NCBI RefSeq assembly: GCF_000346465.2
Contig: NC_034014.1
Location: 13,265,782 to 13,329,781, forward strand
Reading direction: 5' to 3'
From: Prunus persica
Lineage: Eukaryota > Streptophyta > Magnoliopsida > Rosales > Rosaceae
Length of the DNA: 64,000 nt
Below the pieces are notes generated by a model that was not told the origin of the DNA, did no database searches, and was given only the letters and a program-made list of their open reading frames with translations. Made by a program: the position numbers and the translations under genes. Positions 30,503 to 42,254 of the stretch are shown in pieces; position 1 is the stretch's first letter, and every line of letters begins with the position of its first letter.

Positions 30503-31189
30503 CCCGGCTTAGATAATACACGCTTAATTATATGGTCAGGGAAAAAGAATCACGTGAAAAATCCTATTTTCATCTTCTTCTCCCTAGGATTCTTCTCCAC
30601 AAGTTGTTCTCTTCACTCTTCTCCAGTTATCCACTCTCTCTCTCTCTCTCTCTCTCCAATATGCCTCTTCTCTATTCTCCTGTCTTCATCTTCTCTTTCT
30701 TTATATATTTCATCTTTTATTAAATTTTGTGTAAATTAGGTTATGAGTTTTCATTTTTGTGGAAATTAGGTTATGAATGTAATTGCATCGTGGAATTATT
30801 TATTGGACAAACTACAGTAAACCCCTCAACCTATAAGGTCATTTACGAGTTCATACCTGATTTTGGAGACATTTACAAGTACATACTCAATGTCGTGGAA
30901 AACCTACAATTTGCCCCCTCCGTTAGCAAGATCGTCAGAAAATCCATTATCTGCTTATGTGGCATTTATGAGACCCATTTTTTAATTGACGTGGACTTAC
31001 AGGTGGACAAATAAATAATAAAAAATTATTTTACTGTTTAAATTATTTTTAAAATTTTTTTAATTCATTTTAAAAAAAAAAAACTCCTCTCTCTTCTCGT
31101 ACCCAACCCACTCTTCCTCCCGACTCAACCCAACCTCCCAGCCACTCCTCTCCCATCGCCCACCCCCAAACCCAAATCTTCACCTCCTT

Positions 31190-31640
31190 TCAGGTCAGAT
31201 TCAGGCAAATTCTAATAAACCTCCTACTCTTTTACAAGAATTCCTAATATTCCGTACAAATACCAAAGTATTGCCAAAGAAAATTCCGCTAAGGGATTTG
31301 GCCCCAAGTTGCCTCCCAAGTCGAGGTGGGATCTCTCCAGTGAGTCTGTTGCTATTCAAATCCAACCAAACCAAGCTGCTGCAATTGGCCAGTTCTCCTG
31401 GTATCTGCCTACCCAAGCTATTGTTCCCAAGTTGCAGAATAGCCAGTCAACCAAAGGCCAAATTCTTACAGGATTTCGCCACTTAGTTTTTTGCTTGTGA
31501 GTGATATCCATTCGAGATTACTGCATCTGAATAGTTCAAATGGGATATCACCAGTTCGGCGGTTATTATTGAGAATAAAATTCCTGCAGTTTCCCAAGTC
31601 TGGTGGGATTTTTCGGGTCGGTTATCCCAAGTCTGGTGGG
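31190..31640 (-). pseudogene. Captured fragment of a BRI1-like 2 (BRL2/VH1) receptor kinase gene
   Basis: Minus-strand reading gives successive leucine-rich repeats. It starts with LILNN-like and [20 protein letters not shown], then (after stops and a small shift) [40 protein letters not shown], ending [14 protein letters not shown]. The [11 protein letters not shown] plus KGVGGLLEF-type motif before the island region is, to my knowledge, specific to the BRL2/VH1 branch of the brassinosteroid-receptor family. Only ~150 of more than 1,100 residues are present and the frame is broken (stop near EIL, shift near LGLW). It is a dead, captured fragment inside the Pack-MULE. Confidence 0.85.
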
Positions 31641-31985
31641 ATTTCTTGGCACCTTCTTCGGATCCAGACCCTCCATCCAGGTCGGTTATCCCTCGAATGA
31701 CATGTCCAACCCCTTCTCCCTCGTCGTCAAGATTGGGACCCGTGACGCCCTTCTACGACTCAACGAACTCGGCCGCCAACTCAGTCCCCGTCGTCAAATA
31801 TGTGGTCAACTTCCTTGATGACCGTTACTTCTCTGACGTGGATGGTCAAGACGCAGTGACTGAGCTTTGGTGGTAGGGGTAGATCAGACAGAGGAGGGTT
31901 TGGTGGTAGATGAGGATCAGACGGAGAAGGGTTTGGTGGTACATGTGGATCAGATGGAGGAGGGTTTGGTGGTAGAGGCTATGGT

Positions 31986-31988
<3 letters not shown>

Positions 31989-32072
<84 letters not shown>
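31989..32072. repeat. (GA)n microsatellite, about 42 units
   Basis: An unbroken AG run of about 84 bases next to the right terminal repeat of the Pack-MULE. Frames rich in Arg-Glu or Leu-Ser here come only from this run. Confidence 0.98.
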
Positions 32073-32079
<7 letters not shown>

Positions 32080-32677
32080 AAAATAATTTAAATAGTAAAA
32101 TAATTTTTTATTATTTATTTGGTCCACCTGTAAGTCCACGTCAATTAAAAAATAGGTCCCATAAATGCCACATAGGCAGATAACGGATTTTCTGACGATC
32201 TCGCTAACGGAGGGGGCAAATTGTAGGTTTTCTGCGACGTTGAGTATGTACTCGTAAATGTCCCCAAATCAAGTATGAACTCGTAAATGACTCTATAGGG
32301 TGGGGGGTTTATTGTAGTTTGTCCTTATTTATTTGTCTATGTTTTGCATTGAATTGAAACTCGATGTTTTGGAGAGCAACCAAAAATCTTGGGTTTGGTT
32401 GCTAAGGAGTGGATGAGTGGATGAGTTTGGTAAGCTTCAGTTTGGTGTATGAGTGGATTGTTCAATTTAATTTGGTGAATGCTAGAAATTAAATTTTAGT
32501 TATTTAAATTAACTAAAACGTATTTAAGAAAATTCATGATGATGGATGGATATATGGGATTAATGGAAAGAAGCAACATGTAAATTAAAAGCCTTTTTAA
32601 CTTCCCACTAAATTATTCCCCAATTTCCCTATGAATTTAAATTTTCATTAAATTATCAAAGAATTTAAATAAAAAAA

Positions 32678-33878
32678 GGAAAAAACTATAAGGTCATTTT
32701 CAAGTTCATAACTACCTTTAGAGACATTTACGAGTATATACTCAAACTCAAGAAAACTTACAAATGACCCCCTCCGTTAGCCAAACCATCAGTGAATATG
32801 TTAAATGTTGATGTATCAAAGGTGGGACCCATTTTTTAATGACATGGACTTCCATGTGAACAAAAAATTAATTAAAAATTATAATTTCAAATATTTTAAA
32901 AAAATCTGAATATTCTATTAAAGGAATAAAAATAAAAATACAACAATAAAAAAATCTTCAGCAGCCCCCCCAAACCCAAACCCAGCAGCCACACCTCCCA
33001 TAACCTCAAACTATGGAGTTGCTCCTTGCCGACTTCGACATTGACATCGCATACCACCAGGACAAGGGGTCTTCAACTTCCAAGCCCAAGGGTTCGCACC
33101 GTCCACAGCCATCGGAAATTCGCCAACGAAGAAGTGGGAAAATCCTCAGCAACTGCCATCCTCTAAACGACGGTCTACGCATATGGCCTAGCCACACCGA
33201 CTTAGAAGCTGGAAAATCTCCAGCCATTGCCATCCTAAAAAATATCAAGAAGTTGCAATTCACTCAACGCTGGAAGCCGACAACGAAGCACCAGAGATAA
33301 TGGAGGTAGCAACCAGGCTCGATCGAGGGCTTTCCTGATGTTTTCTTGTGAAAATTCTAAACAGAAAAAAGCTCTTGCCCTCGCCAACACAATCGAAACC
33401 CTAACCTTCGTCTAGCTCAAATCCCTAGTCTCCAGTTGATCTGATTTTTTTGGGGGGGATGGGAAGAAGAGAAGGAGAAAGAAAGAGAGTTGGGTTTGGG
33501 GAAGGGCGACGGGAGAGGGATGGCTGAGAGGTTTGGTTGAGTCGAGAGGGAGATAGGGTTGGTTGGGTAGGAGAAGAGAGAGGAGAATTGTCATTTTTGT
33601 TTTTCATTTTGTTAATGATTTTAATATGATATAAAAAATATTTTTAATGTGTACATAATTTTATTATTATTTATTTGTCCACCTATAAGTCCACGTCATT
33701 AAAAAATGGAACCCGCATTCACCATATCAGCATTTAACAGTCTTACTAACAGTCTGACTAACGATGTGGGCAATTTGTAGGTTTTCTGGGAGTTTGAGTA
33801 TGTACTCGTAAATGTCTCTAAAGGTGGGTATGAACTTGAAATGACCTTATAGTTTGGGGGGTTTTATATAGTTTTTCC
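32678..33878. mobile_element. Second Mutator-like element, same family as 30805-32324
   Basis: Inverted terminal regions (32678-32920 and 33610-33878) share aaggtcattt, agagacatttacgagta, ccctccgttag-like and gacatggacttcc/ccacgtcatt phrases with each other and with the Pack-MULE 353 bp upstream. Flanks ataaaaaaa and atataaaaa match at 8 of 9 positions. The interior (32960-33430) is GC-richer and genic-looking, with an open frame at 33013-33300, but I could not identify a source gene. No transposase was found. Confidence 0.8.
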
Positions 33879-34180
33879 ATATAAAAAATAGTATGATATG
33901 ATATTATTCGGAACAACACCAAACACAGTATAACTTAATTAGACTATTTATCTAGAACAACACCAAACACCTTATAATATTATGGATAAACAGTCAGTAC
34001 TCTCCGAAACATATTAATACTATCATATAGAAATTAATCAGTACAGTATGACGTACCAAACCAGCCTGAAGTGATTCTCTCATAGGTTACCAAACGGGCT
34101 GGGCTTCCTAATTTTTTTTTTAAAATCACTTATCACTCCAAATAAGTAATGCCAAAGGGGCACTTAAAAGGTGGTTCCTT
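33879..34180. other. AT-rich spacer
   Basis: Contains two copies of an acaacaccaaacac phrase near 33913 and 33959. No gene was seen. Confidence 0.5.
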
Positions 34181-34659
34181 CAGCAATGTTCTCTATTTTA
34201 GCTAACCTCGAATATTTTATTATTTCTTAAAATCTACTTTTCCAACTGGTAGTTTTTTTCTTTTCCAAAATGACATATTGTCTATCTATAAATACGAACA
34301 TGTCTTCACTCATTTTCCTCCATTCCTTCATTTTCTCAATATTATCTATGGCCCGTCATTCTATAGCAAGTCATTTTCTACGTAATATTGTCTTCGACAA
34401 TGATGTCCTTGATGACCAATATGAAGATGGTTTGCTTGCACATATAAAAACAAAGAATCTATCCCATGAGAGATAAACATCAAGGCTTCGTGGTTTTGTT
34501 GAATGTTGTGTTGTCGTTCCACGCAACATAGCTTGAGGTGGTCGAAATATTTATCAAGATTATTTCGTTGATCCACTTGTATCTCATAACCATTTATTTA
34601 GGAGGAGGTTCCAATAACTCGCAACACTGTTCTTCGACTTAAAAGTGATTTGGAAAATT

Positions 34660-35620
34660 ATGATCCTTACTTTATTTGATGAAGGAATGCTGTTGAACTT
34701 CTTAGTTTGCCATCCCTTAAAAAGATCTCAGCCACACTAAGGATGTTTGCTTATGGAAATGCCGCTGATAACGTGGATAAATATGTGAGGATTGGTGAAA
34801 GCACTGCTTTGGAGAGTCTGAAAAGATTTATCAAGGCAATTGTTGCAACCTTTGGTGATGAGTACTTGAGATCACCAAACAGCAATGACATCGCAAGATT
34901 GCTTGCAATTAGGGAACAACTTGACTTTCTTGGGATGTTGGGGAGCATTGACTGCATGCATTGGAGATGAAAAAATTGTCCATATGCGTGGCAAGGTATG
35001 TATTCTGGTCACTTCCATGAACCAACAATTATTTTGGTAGCTATAGGCTTCATATAATCTTTGGATATGGCATGCCTTTTTTGGGTTACCAGAATCCCAT
35101 AATGATATCAACGTCTTAGACCGATCTTCCATTTTCAATGAACTAGCTAAAGGCCATGCTCCTCCAGTCAACTAATTCAATTAATGGTAACGATTATACC
35201 ATGGAAATCTCCCTGATGGTATATATCCAATGTGGTCAATATTTATAAAAACAATCTCTGGTCCATAGAGAAATAAGAAGAAATATTTTGCTACTGCTCA
35301 AGAGTCAGTTAGAGAAGACGTCGAACGTGCATTCGAGGTGCTTCAATCACATTATGGGGACCAAAACACAATGAAAATTATTATGTCTGCATGCATAATA
35401 TGGTTATTGAGGAGGAGCAATATGATGAGGGATATTGTCGTCAAATCCACAACTTTGATAGAATGGGGGAAATTCCAAATAAAGAACCTACATGTGAGTG
35501 TTCTCTAGGACTAATGGAATTTGTTCAAAACCATATTCGTTCAAAACCATATGAAAGGAACAAAGTTTTAACATGCAAGAAAAAAAGGTTCAAATGCATT
35601 GCACTTATAGAAATAGACTT
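34660..35620 (+). pseudogene. PIF/Harbinger-type transposase pseudogene
   Basis: Recognisable blocks in order are LRMFAYGNAADNVDKYVRIG, ESTALESLKRF, LRSPNSNDIARLL, then GMLGSIDCMHW (the first catalytic Asp block of this DDE family), NCPYAWQGMYSG, HFHEPTIIL and HNDINVLDRSSIF (second block), NELAKGHAPPVN, DGIYP, KKYFATAQESVREDVERAFE (third block) and, in a shifted frame, CIIWLLR for a CIILHNMI-type end. Several stops (for example after CMHWR at 34968) and frameshifts break it. It differs from the 25-29 kb relic, so two PIF lineages are present. Confidence 0.87.
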
Positions 35621-36080
35621 TTAACTATTGCTAGATCTTTTTGCCAAGTTGTCTTTTTGAAGGCCTATAATGTATTCTGCTTGCATTGGTAGCACGTTAG
35701 TAGTATCCATTACCATTATTCTAGAATCCTCACTTTGATGTTGAATTTGAACTTCTTCATGCCTAATAGCAAGTTGCTTTTGCTCTGGAGCATACATCAA
35801 TTGGAATTCAAACTCGTGATATTGTTTGTACGTTTCACAGTTTGAAAGTCTGTTGTATTTGTATTTTGAATTCTGATACAAGGTTTGCCTTATCAAGAAG
35901 GTGTCCTATCTTATCCATGTAACTAGCTCTTGTAATTTGTTTATAAATATAACTCTCCATCACACTGATGGATCATTTAGCAAACCTACTTTCTTGAGTA
36001 AACATAAACCTTATAGCAAGGAGATGGCGAGCCTTGAATTTCTCTCGCCTAGTAGCCAGATGTAGCAAGTCAAAATTGTG
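35621..36080 (-). pseudogene. NAM/Myb-associated second-gene relic of the PIF/Harbinger element
   Basis: Minus-strand residues EEVQIQHQSEDSRIMVMDTT with NVLPMQAEYI resemble the C-terminal region of the Myb/NAM-associated partner protein encoded by plant PIF/Harbinger elements (E-rich helix, then MDTS, then PxQxxY). The frame is complete only from 35896 to 35621. The more N-terminal part toward 36080 is broken. It is convergent with the transposase relic, as expected for the two-gene element. Confidence 0.6.
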
Positions 36081-36190
36081 TTTTTCAAAATAGCGAATGA
36101 GGTAGCCATCCTGATGAAGTCGCACGTTTCCTTTTTTTTTTTGCCAAAATAGCTAGGGATGAGGTGATATCAACTGTGTTGGAGATGCTC

Positions 36191-37199
36191 TTAGTGTGTT
36201 AAAATTTTCTAAGAACCAATTAGAAAATGACAAATGGCTAGTTTTTAAATAAGCTCTATATGGGTACTTGTATAATATGTCATGTTAGAATGGGCCTATT
36301 CATGAAAATCCCTATATTTTTATATTGCGCCTAACAATTGAATTTTTTGAACTAAAACTGTTATATTATTTAGTATGAAAAATATTATATTATTTAATTG
36401 TTTCTGTCATATATTAAATTATTTTGTTGACGTTATAATTTATGCTTGAATTTTTTTGTTGGTCAAAATTTATGCTTGAAACTTGTGTGGTGGTTTGCAA
36501 TTTCAATACCTACCTTTTATTTTGTTCTTTATTTCTTTTGGTATGAAAAGAGTTTCATTTGATTTATTTTGAAATTATGTATACAAAAGCATATCTTGTT
36601 TCCAGCTAAATTTTTACTTGTGGTATGTGTATATTAGTTAGAAGAAGTAAAGACAATGCATTCAAACAAACGAATTTGAATTCTTTTGCTTTTTTTCTTC
36701 TTAAATTTTAGAACAAGGAATCAATTAAAATCATGAAAGTAACAATACAAAGAAAGAGTAACGCAAAACACAATCATATTCTCTTACAGCCTATGGTCTA
36801 AGAAAATTGTGGTCACTCACCCTTGGATCTAATCTAATAGTTGAAACAAAACAAAAAAAAAAGTTTAAAATTTAATATATCATCATTTTATTTTAATGTT
36901 ACTGTAAAATATATTAATTTTACTTCAACAAAAACTACAAAAAAACAACCAAAACCATATTCTTCTCATTGTCGCCACCACAACCATTGACTTCGGTTGA
37001 AATTATAGCAAACCTAGCGAAGCGAGTGAGCTCGCAGCCTCATCTCGATCCAACAACCACGTCATTTGAGTGGTGGCTAGGAGTAGGCACAATCTAGTTC
37101 ATTCTGGTTTTCCCCTAGAACCAAAACTGAAATTGAAACAGAATAATATACACAATTATGTTCAGTCCGTTCTTGCCTAAAACGACTAGGAAAACCGAA
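36191..37199. other. AT-rich intergenic DNA
   Basis: The first ~120 bases match 24410-24512 in inverted orientation. The remainder shows no gene, element end or structured repeat. Confidence 0.5.
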
Positions 37200-38407
37200 C
37201 CAAAAGGCACATGTTCGTTTCCGATTCGATTTTGCCGATTTTTGATTTAGGCCTTAGCCCATTTTTGTTTTTGTTTTTGTTTTTCACCCTTCAAATATGA
37301 AAAACCCATTTCATGTAATTATTCTTTTAAATTTTGTGTAACAAGCATGAGGCCCCTATCTCTTCTTAATTCATGATATTGCTATAGATAGGGATTTCCA
37401 CAACATCTCCAAATCCAAAAAAGTTATACAAATCCCAAAGTCCATTAAAATTTGTAAACTTGTAAAATGACAATAGTAGGTCATGCTGCCTCCCTACCCT
37501 TGAAACTCCACAAAGCAAGATCCCTTCCACATTAGCGCCATTTGCATCTAGTAGCATGCATCAGTTTACCAAATTCCTAGCCAATAATTCTACATACAAG
37601 GCAGCAAGACAAGAATAATTAAAAGCAAGGTGTAAATTAATATATGTTATCGGAGATCATCACTTCTGAGAGTTTTCTTATGATATATCTATACGTACAA
37701 GGCGGAAGAGGTTGGGTATGAAAATAAGATGAAGCTACTGAAGGAAGAGAGAAGAAGAGAGAGGAGATAAGAGATAAGATAGAAGGAGGCGGTTGAAAGA
37801 AAATAATGAAGATTGGGAGATGAAAGAGGTGAGGTACGGTTGGGCTTGGAATATATAAGGTATATGGGCTTTGAAGTTGGGCTGCTTATATAAGGTATAC
37901 CTCTTCAGTTGCTTTACCTTTTGAATCTTGTTGGTAAAGGGTGAAGAGGACATCAACTATATGTCCCTCTACAACTTGTTTTCCTTCGATGTTGCAGAGA
38001 TTTTTACCCCTTTGTGACGGTCATATATCATTTTTCTGACTTCACACTCATCTAAACCACTTTACCTCTACTTTGCACAAGTGGTATCAGGTTCTTCCTT
38101 CAAATATGTAGATAGACCTTCGCTTGGCTCCTATTAACTAATTTTGAAAAAGGCTTCCATTTGTGGGGATAAGTTGCCTTTTGGGAGAGTGTGCTTGGCC
38201 TTTGTTGCTCTTTTGTCTCCTTTATTGTGGCGACTCACACAAGAGGAACCTCTTTTAGCAGTTGAATGGTCACTTCGTTGGGTTTCCACGCCTATGCTAG
38301 AGACGGTCAGTGTTGGTCGCATGAGTTCTTCCCTATTAAGAGGTTCCAAATCCACCAACTAGTTCGAGTATTCCCAAAGATCACGACGCGGGATAATTCT
38401 TGCGAAG
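37200..38407 (+). mobile_element. LTR-retroelement remnant with primer-binding-site-like sequence
   Basis: A tggtatcag at 38082-38090 matches the first nine bases of the plant initiator-tRNA-Met primer site. It directly follows ctttgcaca, a plausible LTR end. Upstream are tatataagg and T/C-rich DNA like an LTR promoter and R region. Coding was not recognised. The element is interrupted at 38408 by the next LTR. Confidence 0.5.
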
Positions 38408-41400
38408 TGTTAGAAATATGCATTTAAAGTCAACTAGTTATGTAATAGTTAGAGTTAAGGACATCTTTGATAAAAGACATATTATGTTATCAATGGGCAA
38501 GAAAGGTTGTTTTATACATTAAATCATCCTATATTATCTTTCAATATGTTGAATAACCATAGTCCAAATAATACACAAGTGGATATAAGAACTATGTAAT
38601 GAGATTGCATACATGGAGACTTCTTATCATCCCTGAATCCTGAATATGTTCATGGTCATAGGAATATTGATTGGGCATCAATATTCTGTAAAGACTAGTA
38701 CACACAATATCATTTCTATATGTAGGGAATGACAAGGTTTCAAGTCATTAAGTGTGGAGACACATTGATATATGTGTAGGTGCTTATAGAAGAACAAGTA
38801 CACTGAACGCAATCTAACACATGAGTTAAAGCATGAAAGTCTTTACTCACATGTCAAGTTGGAACTCATAAATTGCAATGGTGCAAACTAATCCTTAGAT
38901 CTGAGGCATCATAGATGTTTTGTGGCTGTGTTGTTAATCTTTGAGGGCACTATACGATCATGCTGAATTAGGTATAGCTTAAAGGTGCTCATTAGGATTC
39001 TCAATAGAGTCATGGAAGCAAATGAATGTACAGCAAGGAATCTCTATTCTCAGTAAAAGAGAGAGAATACTCCAAGATATGATTGGTCAAATCTCTACGT
39101 AGAGTAGTGGATAAGACTTGAAAGAAGAAGTCTTCAAATCTTACCATGATAATCACATAGAAAGAATGATTCACATTAAGATATTGACAATCAGATTTCA
39201 TGATCTAATAATGTGAATAAGGAGTATTGACATAAGAGAAGGATTCAATTGCATGGTCATTCTAATTTGAATAGGTTCTTTCACAACGTCTCATTTAGCT
39301 CGGATAACCGTAACTTACTGTTAGGCAACAACCATGGTTTATAGATGTCATAAAAGGTTTCAATTAACCTTTATTAATAGGAAGAATTAAATTGTGGAAT
39401 TTAATTCGTAAATCATCTCTGAGGAGTTGAGTCAACCCACTACCTTGCTAAAGAAAACTACGAATCTACGCACCCAAAGAATATGATTAGAAGTATAAAG
39501 GAGGAGAAATGAAATGAGGAGACACAAGTCAATGGTTGATAATCAAATGTCAAAGTCAACGGTTGAAAGTCAGCATGTTGACCGGAGTAATTGTTCAAAG
39601 TCACATAGTTCGATCGGGTTACTATAATTATAATTTAACATTATGGAATTAATATTGACATATAGAAATATTGGATTGGGCTTTTAAATATGATTTAAAA
39701 GGAAAGGGACAAAATAGCTCAAAAGGCTATTGGGCCCAAGTGATAAATGATATAAGATGACATGACCCGTGGATCAAATGGAGCCCCAAATACCCACCCA
39801 AATTTAGGAAACTAAGGGGAAGCTCTCCCCTTGTCTTTTGTGTTGTCCTATATAAGCTAAGTGTTGGAGAAAACCTAGCTAGGATTTTTGGTTTCCTACT
39901 TTGGTTGATGAGTGATCATCTTTGTATCTCATCTTCCATAAACCAAAAATTGGTCTAATCAAGAAGTAAGCTAGCATCCATACTTCGTAATTGCCTTCTC
40001 TTCATCTCTAGGAGCATTTCGTGTGGTGAGGTAGAGGACTCCAATCTTGGAGTCTTAAGGGTGAATGAGTCAAAATCAAGAGAAACAAAAGGCCTTTCCA
40101 ACAAAGGTGTTTATTTTTGAGAAATCACTACAAGAAAAAAGTCATTCAACAACACACATTGTGCGTTGTTGAAGGGTATTGACAACATGCGGCGCACGTT
40201 GTTGAAGCCGATGTCGTTAAAAAGTTCACAGCTTTCAACAACACGCTTCGCATGTTGTTGTTGATATTAGTGCTCGTTGTCAACACCAGTAAATGCAACG
40301 CGCGCATGTTGTGGAAGAGGCTGACAACAACGTGTTCAGCGTGTTGTTGAATACCTAATTGACAATGTTCATATGCACGTTGTTGTTAACTTTTTAACAA
40401 CAGCCTTTGCACGTTGTGATATTAAATATTATTATGTTATAATTATTTCCAATCGCTATAATCACCTTATTGCATGAAAAATACATAATCCATTTCATTT
40501 TTTGTTGCCATTCCATCAACAAAAAACCGTATCAATTACTTATTAATATTCAAAAGCATACAATATCAAAAGTACAATAAAACAAAATAAAATCTAGAAG
40601 ATTGAAGTATTCTAGGACTTCTAACTACATGCCTAATTACAAGAATAAACCTAAACCAAATTGATATACATGATTATCCTACAAGTCAAGTTCTACATAT
40701 ATAAATGTATACCTTCATAATCACTAAATAAGGTACACTTAAGCTTCTCCTTTATAGTTCTTTCACTTGTACCAATATCAACAAACTCTTCATCACATAA
40801 TCCACCAAGCTCCTCCTTACCATGCTTCCAAGCTTTTTTCACCCTCTTAAATATCTTCTGAAAAGGTTTGGACAATAAAAAACAGAGATAATGATTTTCT
40901 AATCATAAACTATGTGCATTGAGAAAGAAAAAAAAATGCACATGTAAGTTTCAATAAATAGTATAAGAAAATATGAATAATATTTACAATTCGGGATGAG
41001 GCTGCTAATGGAACCCATCTATCCAACCCACATTGAGAACATATATATATAATTGCTAGTAGTTAGTTTGTTAGGATTTGATCCAATAGTTGTGGATGAT
41101 AAACATTCACATTGAGCTCTTCAATTATCTCGTGTTTTGTAATTCACACTATCTTCATTACAAACTTGATTTCGCATCGTTAAACATTGTCAATCTTATC
41201 TGTCTACTAATTATAAAAGTAATCTTTTATGTCTGTTAAATCATGCACCTTTTCTAAAATCACATAGAACCAAACACAAAATGCCAGAAAATCCACCAAA
41301 AGAGAAAGAAAAAAACATGTAAAAGTTTAAAATATGATAAATAAGAACGATGACACTTAAATGAATGTGCGAACGAAGGACTTGCTTTCCCTTCACTAGA

Positions 41401-42215
41401 AGCAACAGTCCTCATTCTGGTCTCCACCTTCTAGATTCAATTTTACAAGTGTTAAAAGACAAGAATGCAAGGCTTTGAACAGAGAAGCATTTACTAATAT
41501 ATAACTGACTTCCCAAAATATGAGGATATACCATTCACCCCAATCAGTAGTACTTATAAAATTAGGATAAAAAGAAAACGATACAAGCACATGCACCACT
41601 ATTGTAACCTCAGAAAAAATGTTAGAGCATAGTTTATATGAGATTACAGATTCTGTGCAAATTTTGGGATCTAAGAAGGTTGTTCTAGCTTTATAAAACA
41701 TACATAGAACAAGCAATACATACATACCTCAAGATCAATAGCAAGCAGGGCAGCCATCTGTGTGTGAATTAGTTGACAATTGAGAGAAACAAATTCTTAC
41801 ATGAATCAGTATATCCAGCAAAATGATTCTTTTTCTCTTATGAATTTCCTCTCTTGAATTTCCTGCAAACTGAATTGAGGTTCAGATAAAAAACACATAT
41901 AAAGAAATGAATTTTAAAAAGATAAATAAGAAAAAAAGAAGACATGTAAGAACTGAAAGACCAAGTCGAGATGGTTAAAGACTTGACTCTGCTCCAAGCC
42001 ATACTCAACAAAACTACTATCTCAAAATTGCCACCTTTCTTCCTTTTCCTTTCATAGCCAAAAAATTTAGGTTTTTCTCAGCAGCCTCATACTCCTAAAT
42101 GATTTAGATTTGGGTAAACTATAAACATACTCCACAAATAAAATCAATCTATGTTTCCATCAATTGTTGGTAAAAAATCAATCACCAATAAAAGCATAAA
42201 CCATGAGGAGCAAAG

Positions 42216-42254
<39 letters not shown>

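Larger units (their letters stand above)
30805..32324. mobile_element. Pack-MULE with BRL2-like receptor fragment, 9 bp target duplication
   Basis: Long terminal inverted repeats of about 250 bases (30805-31075 and 32075-32324) start ggacaaactacagtaaac. The flanks are perfect 9 bp direct repeats ttatttatt at 30796-30804 and 32325-32333, diagnostic of Mutator-like elements. The interior carries part of a BRL2-like receptor gene, a second GC-rich genic-looking segment (~31650-31870) that I could not name, and a long GA run. No transposase is present. Capture of host gene pieces between MULE ends defines a Pack-MULE. Confidence 0.93.
34180..36190 (+). mobile_element. Second PIF/Harbinger element relic
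   Basis: The right end reads ggagatgctc followed by TTA (36191-36193), the complement of the terminal gagcatctcc type and the PIF target. It carries both expected genes in convergent order: a broken transposase on + (34660-35620) and a NAM/Myb-associated relic on - (35621-36080). The left terminus is degenerate and only guessed (near gcaatgttctctatttt). Confidence 0.72.

Noticed and set aside
31846..32139. Leu-Ser or Arg-Glu repeat proteins
   Set aside because: Translation of the GA microsatellite in the Pack-MULE.
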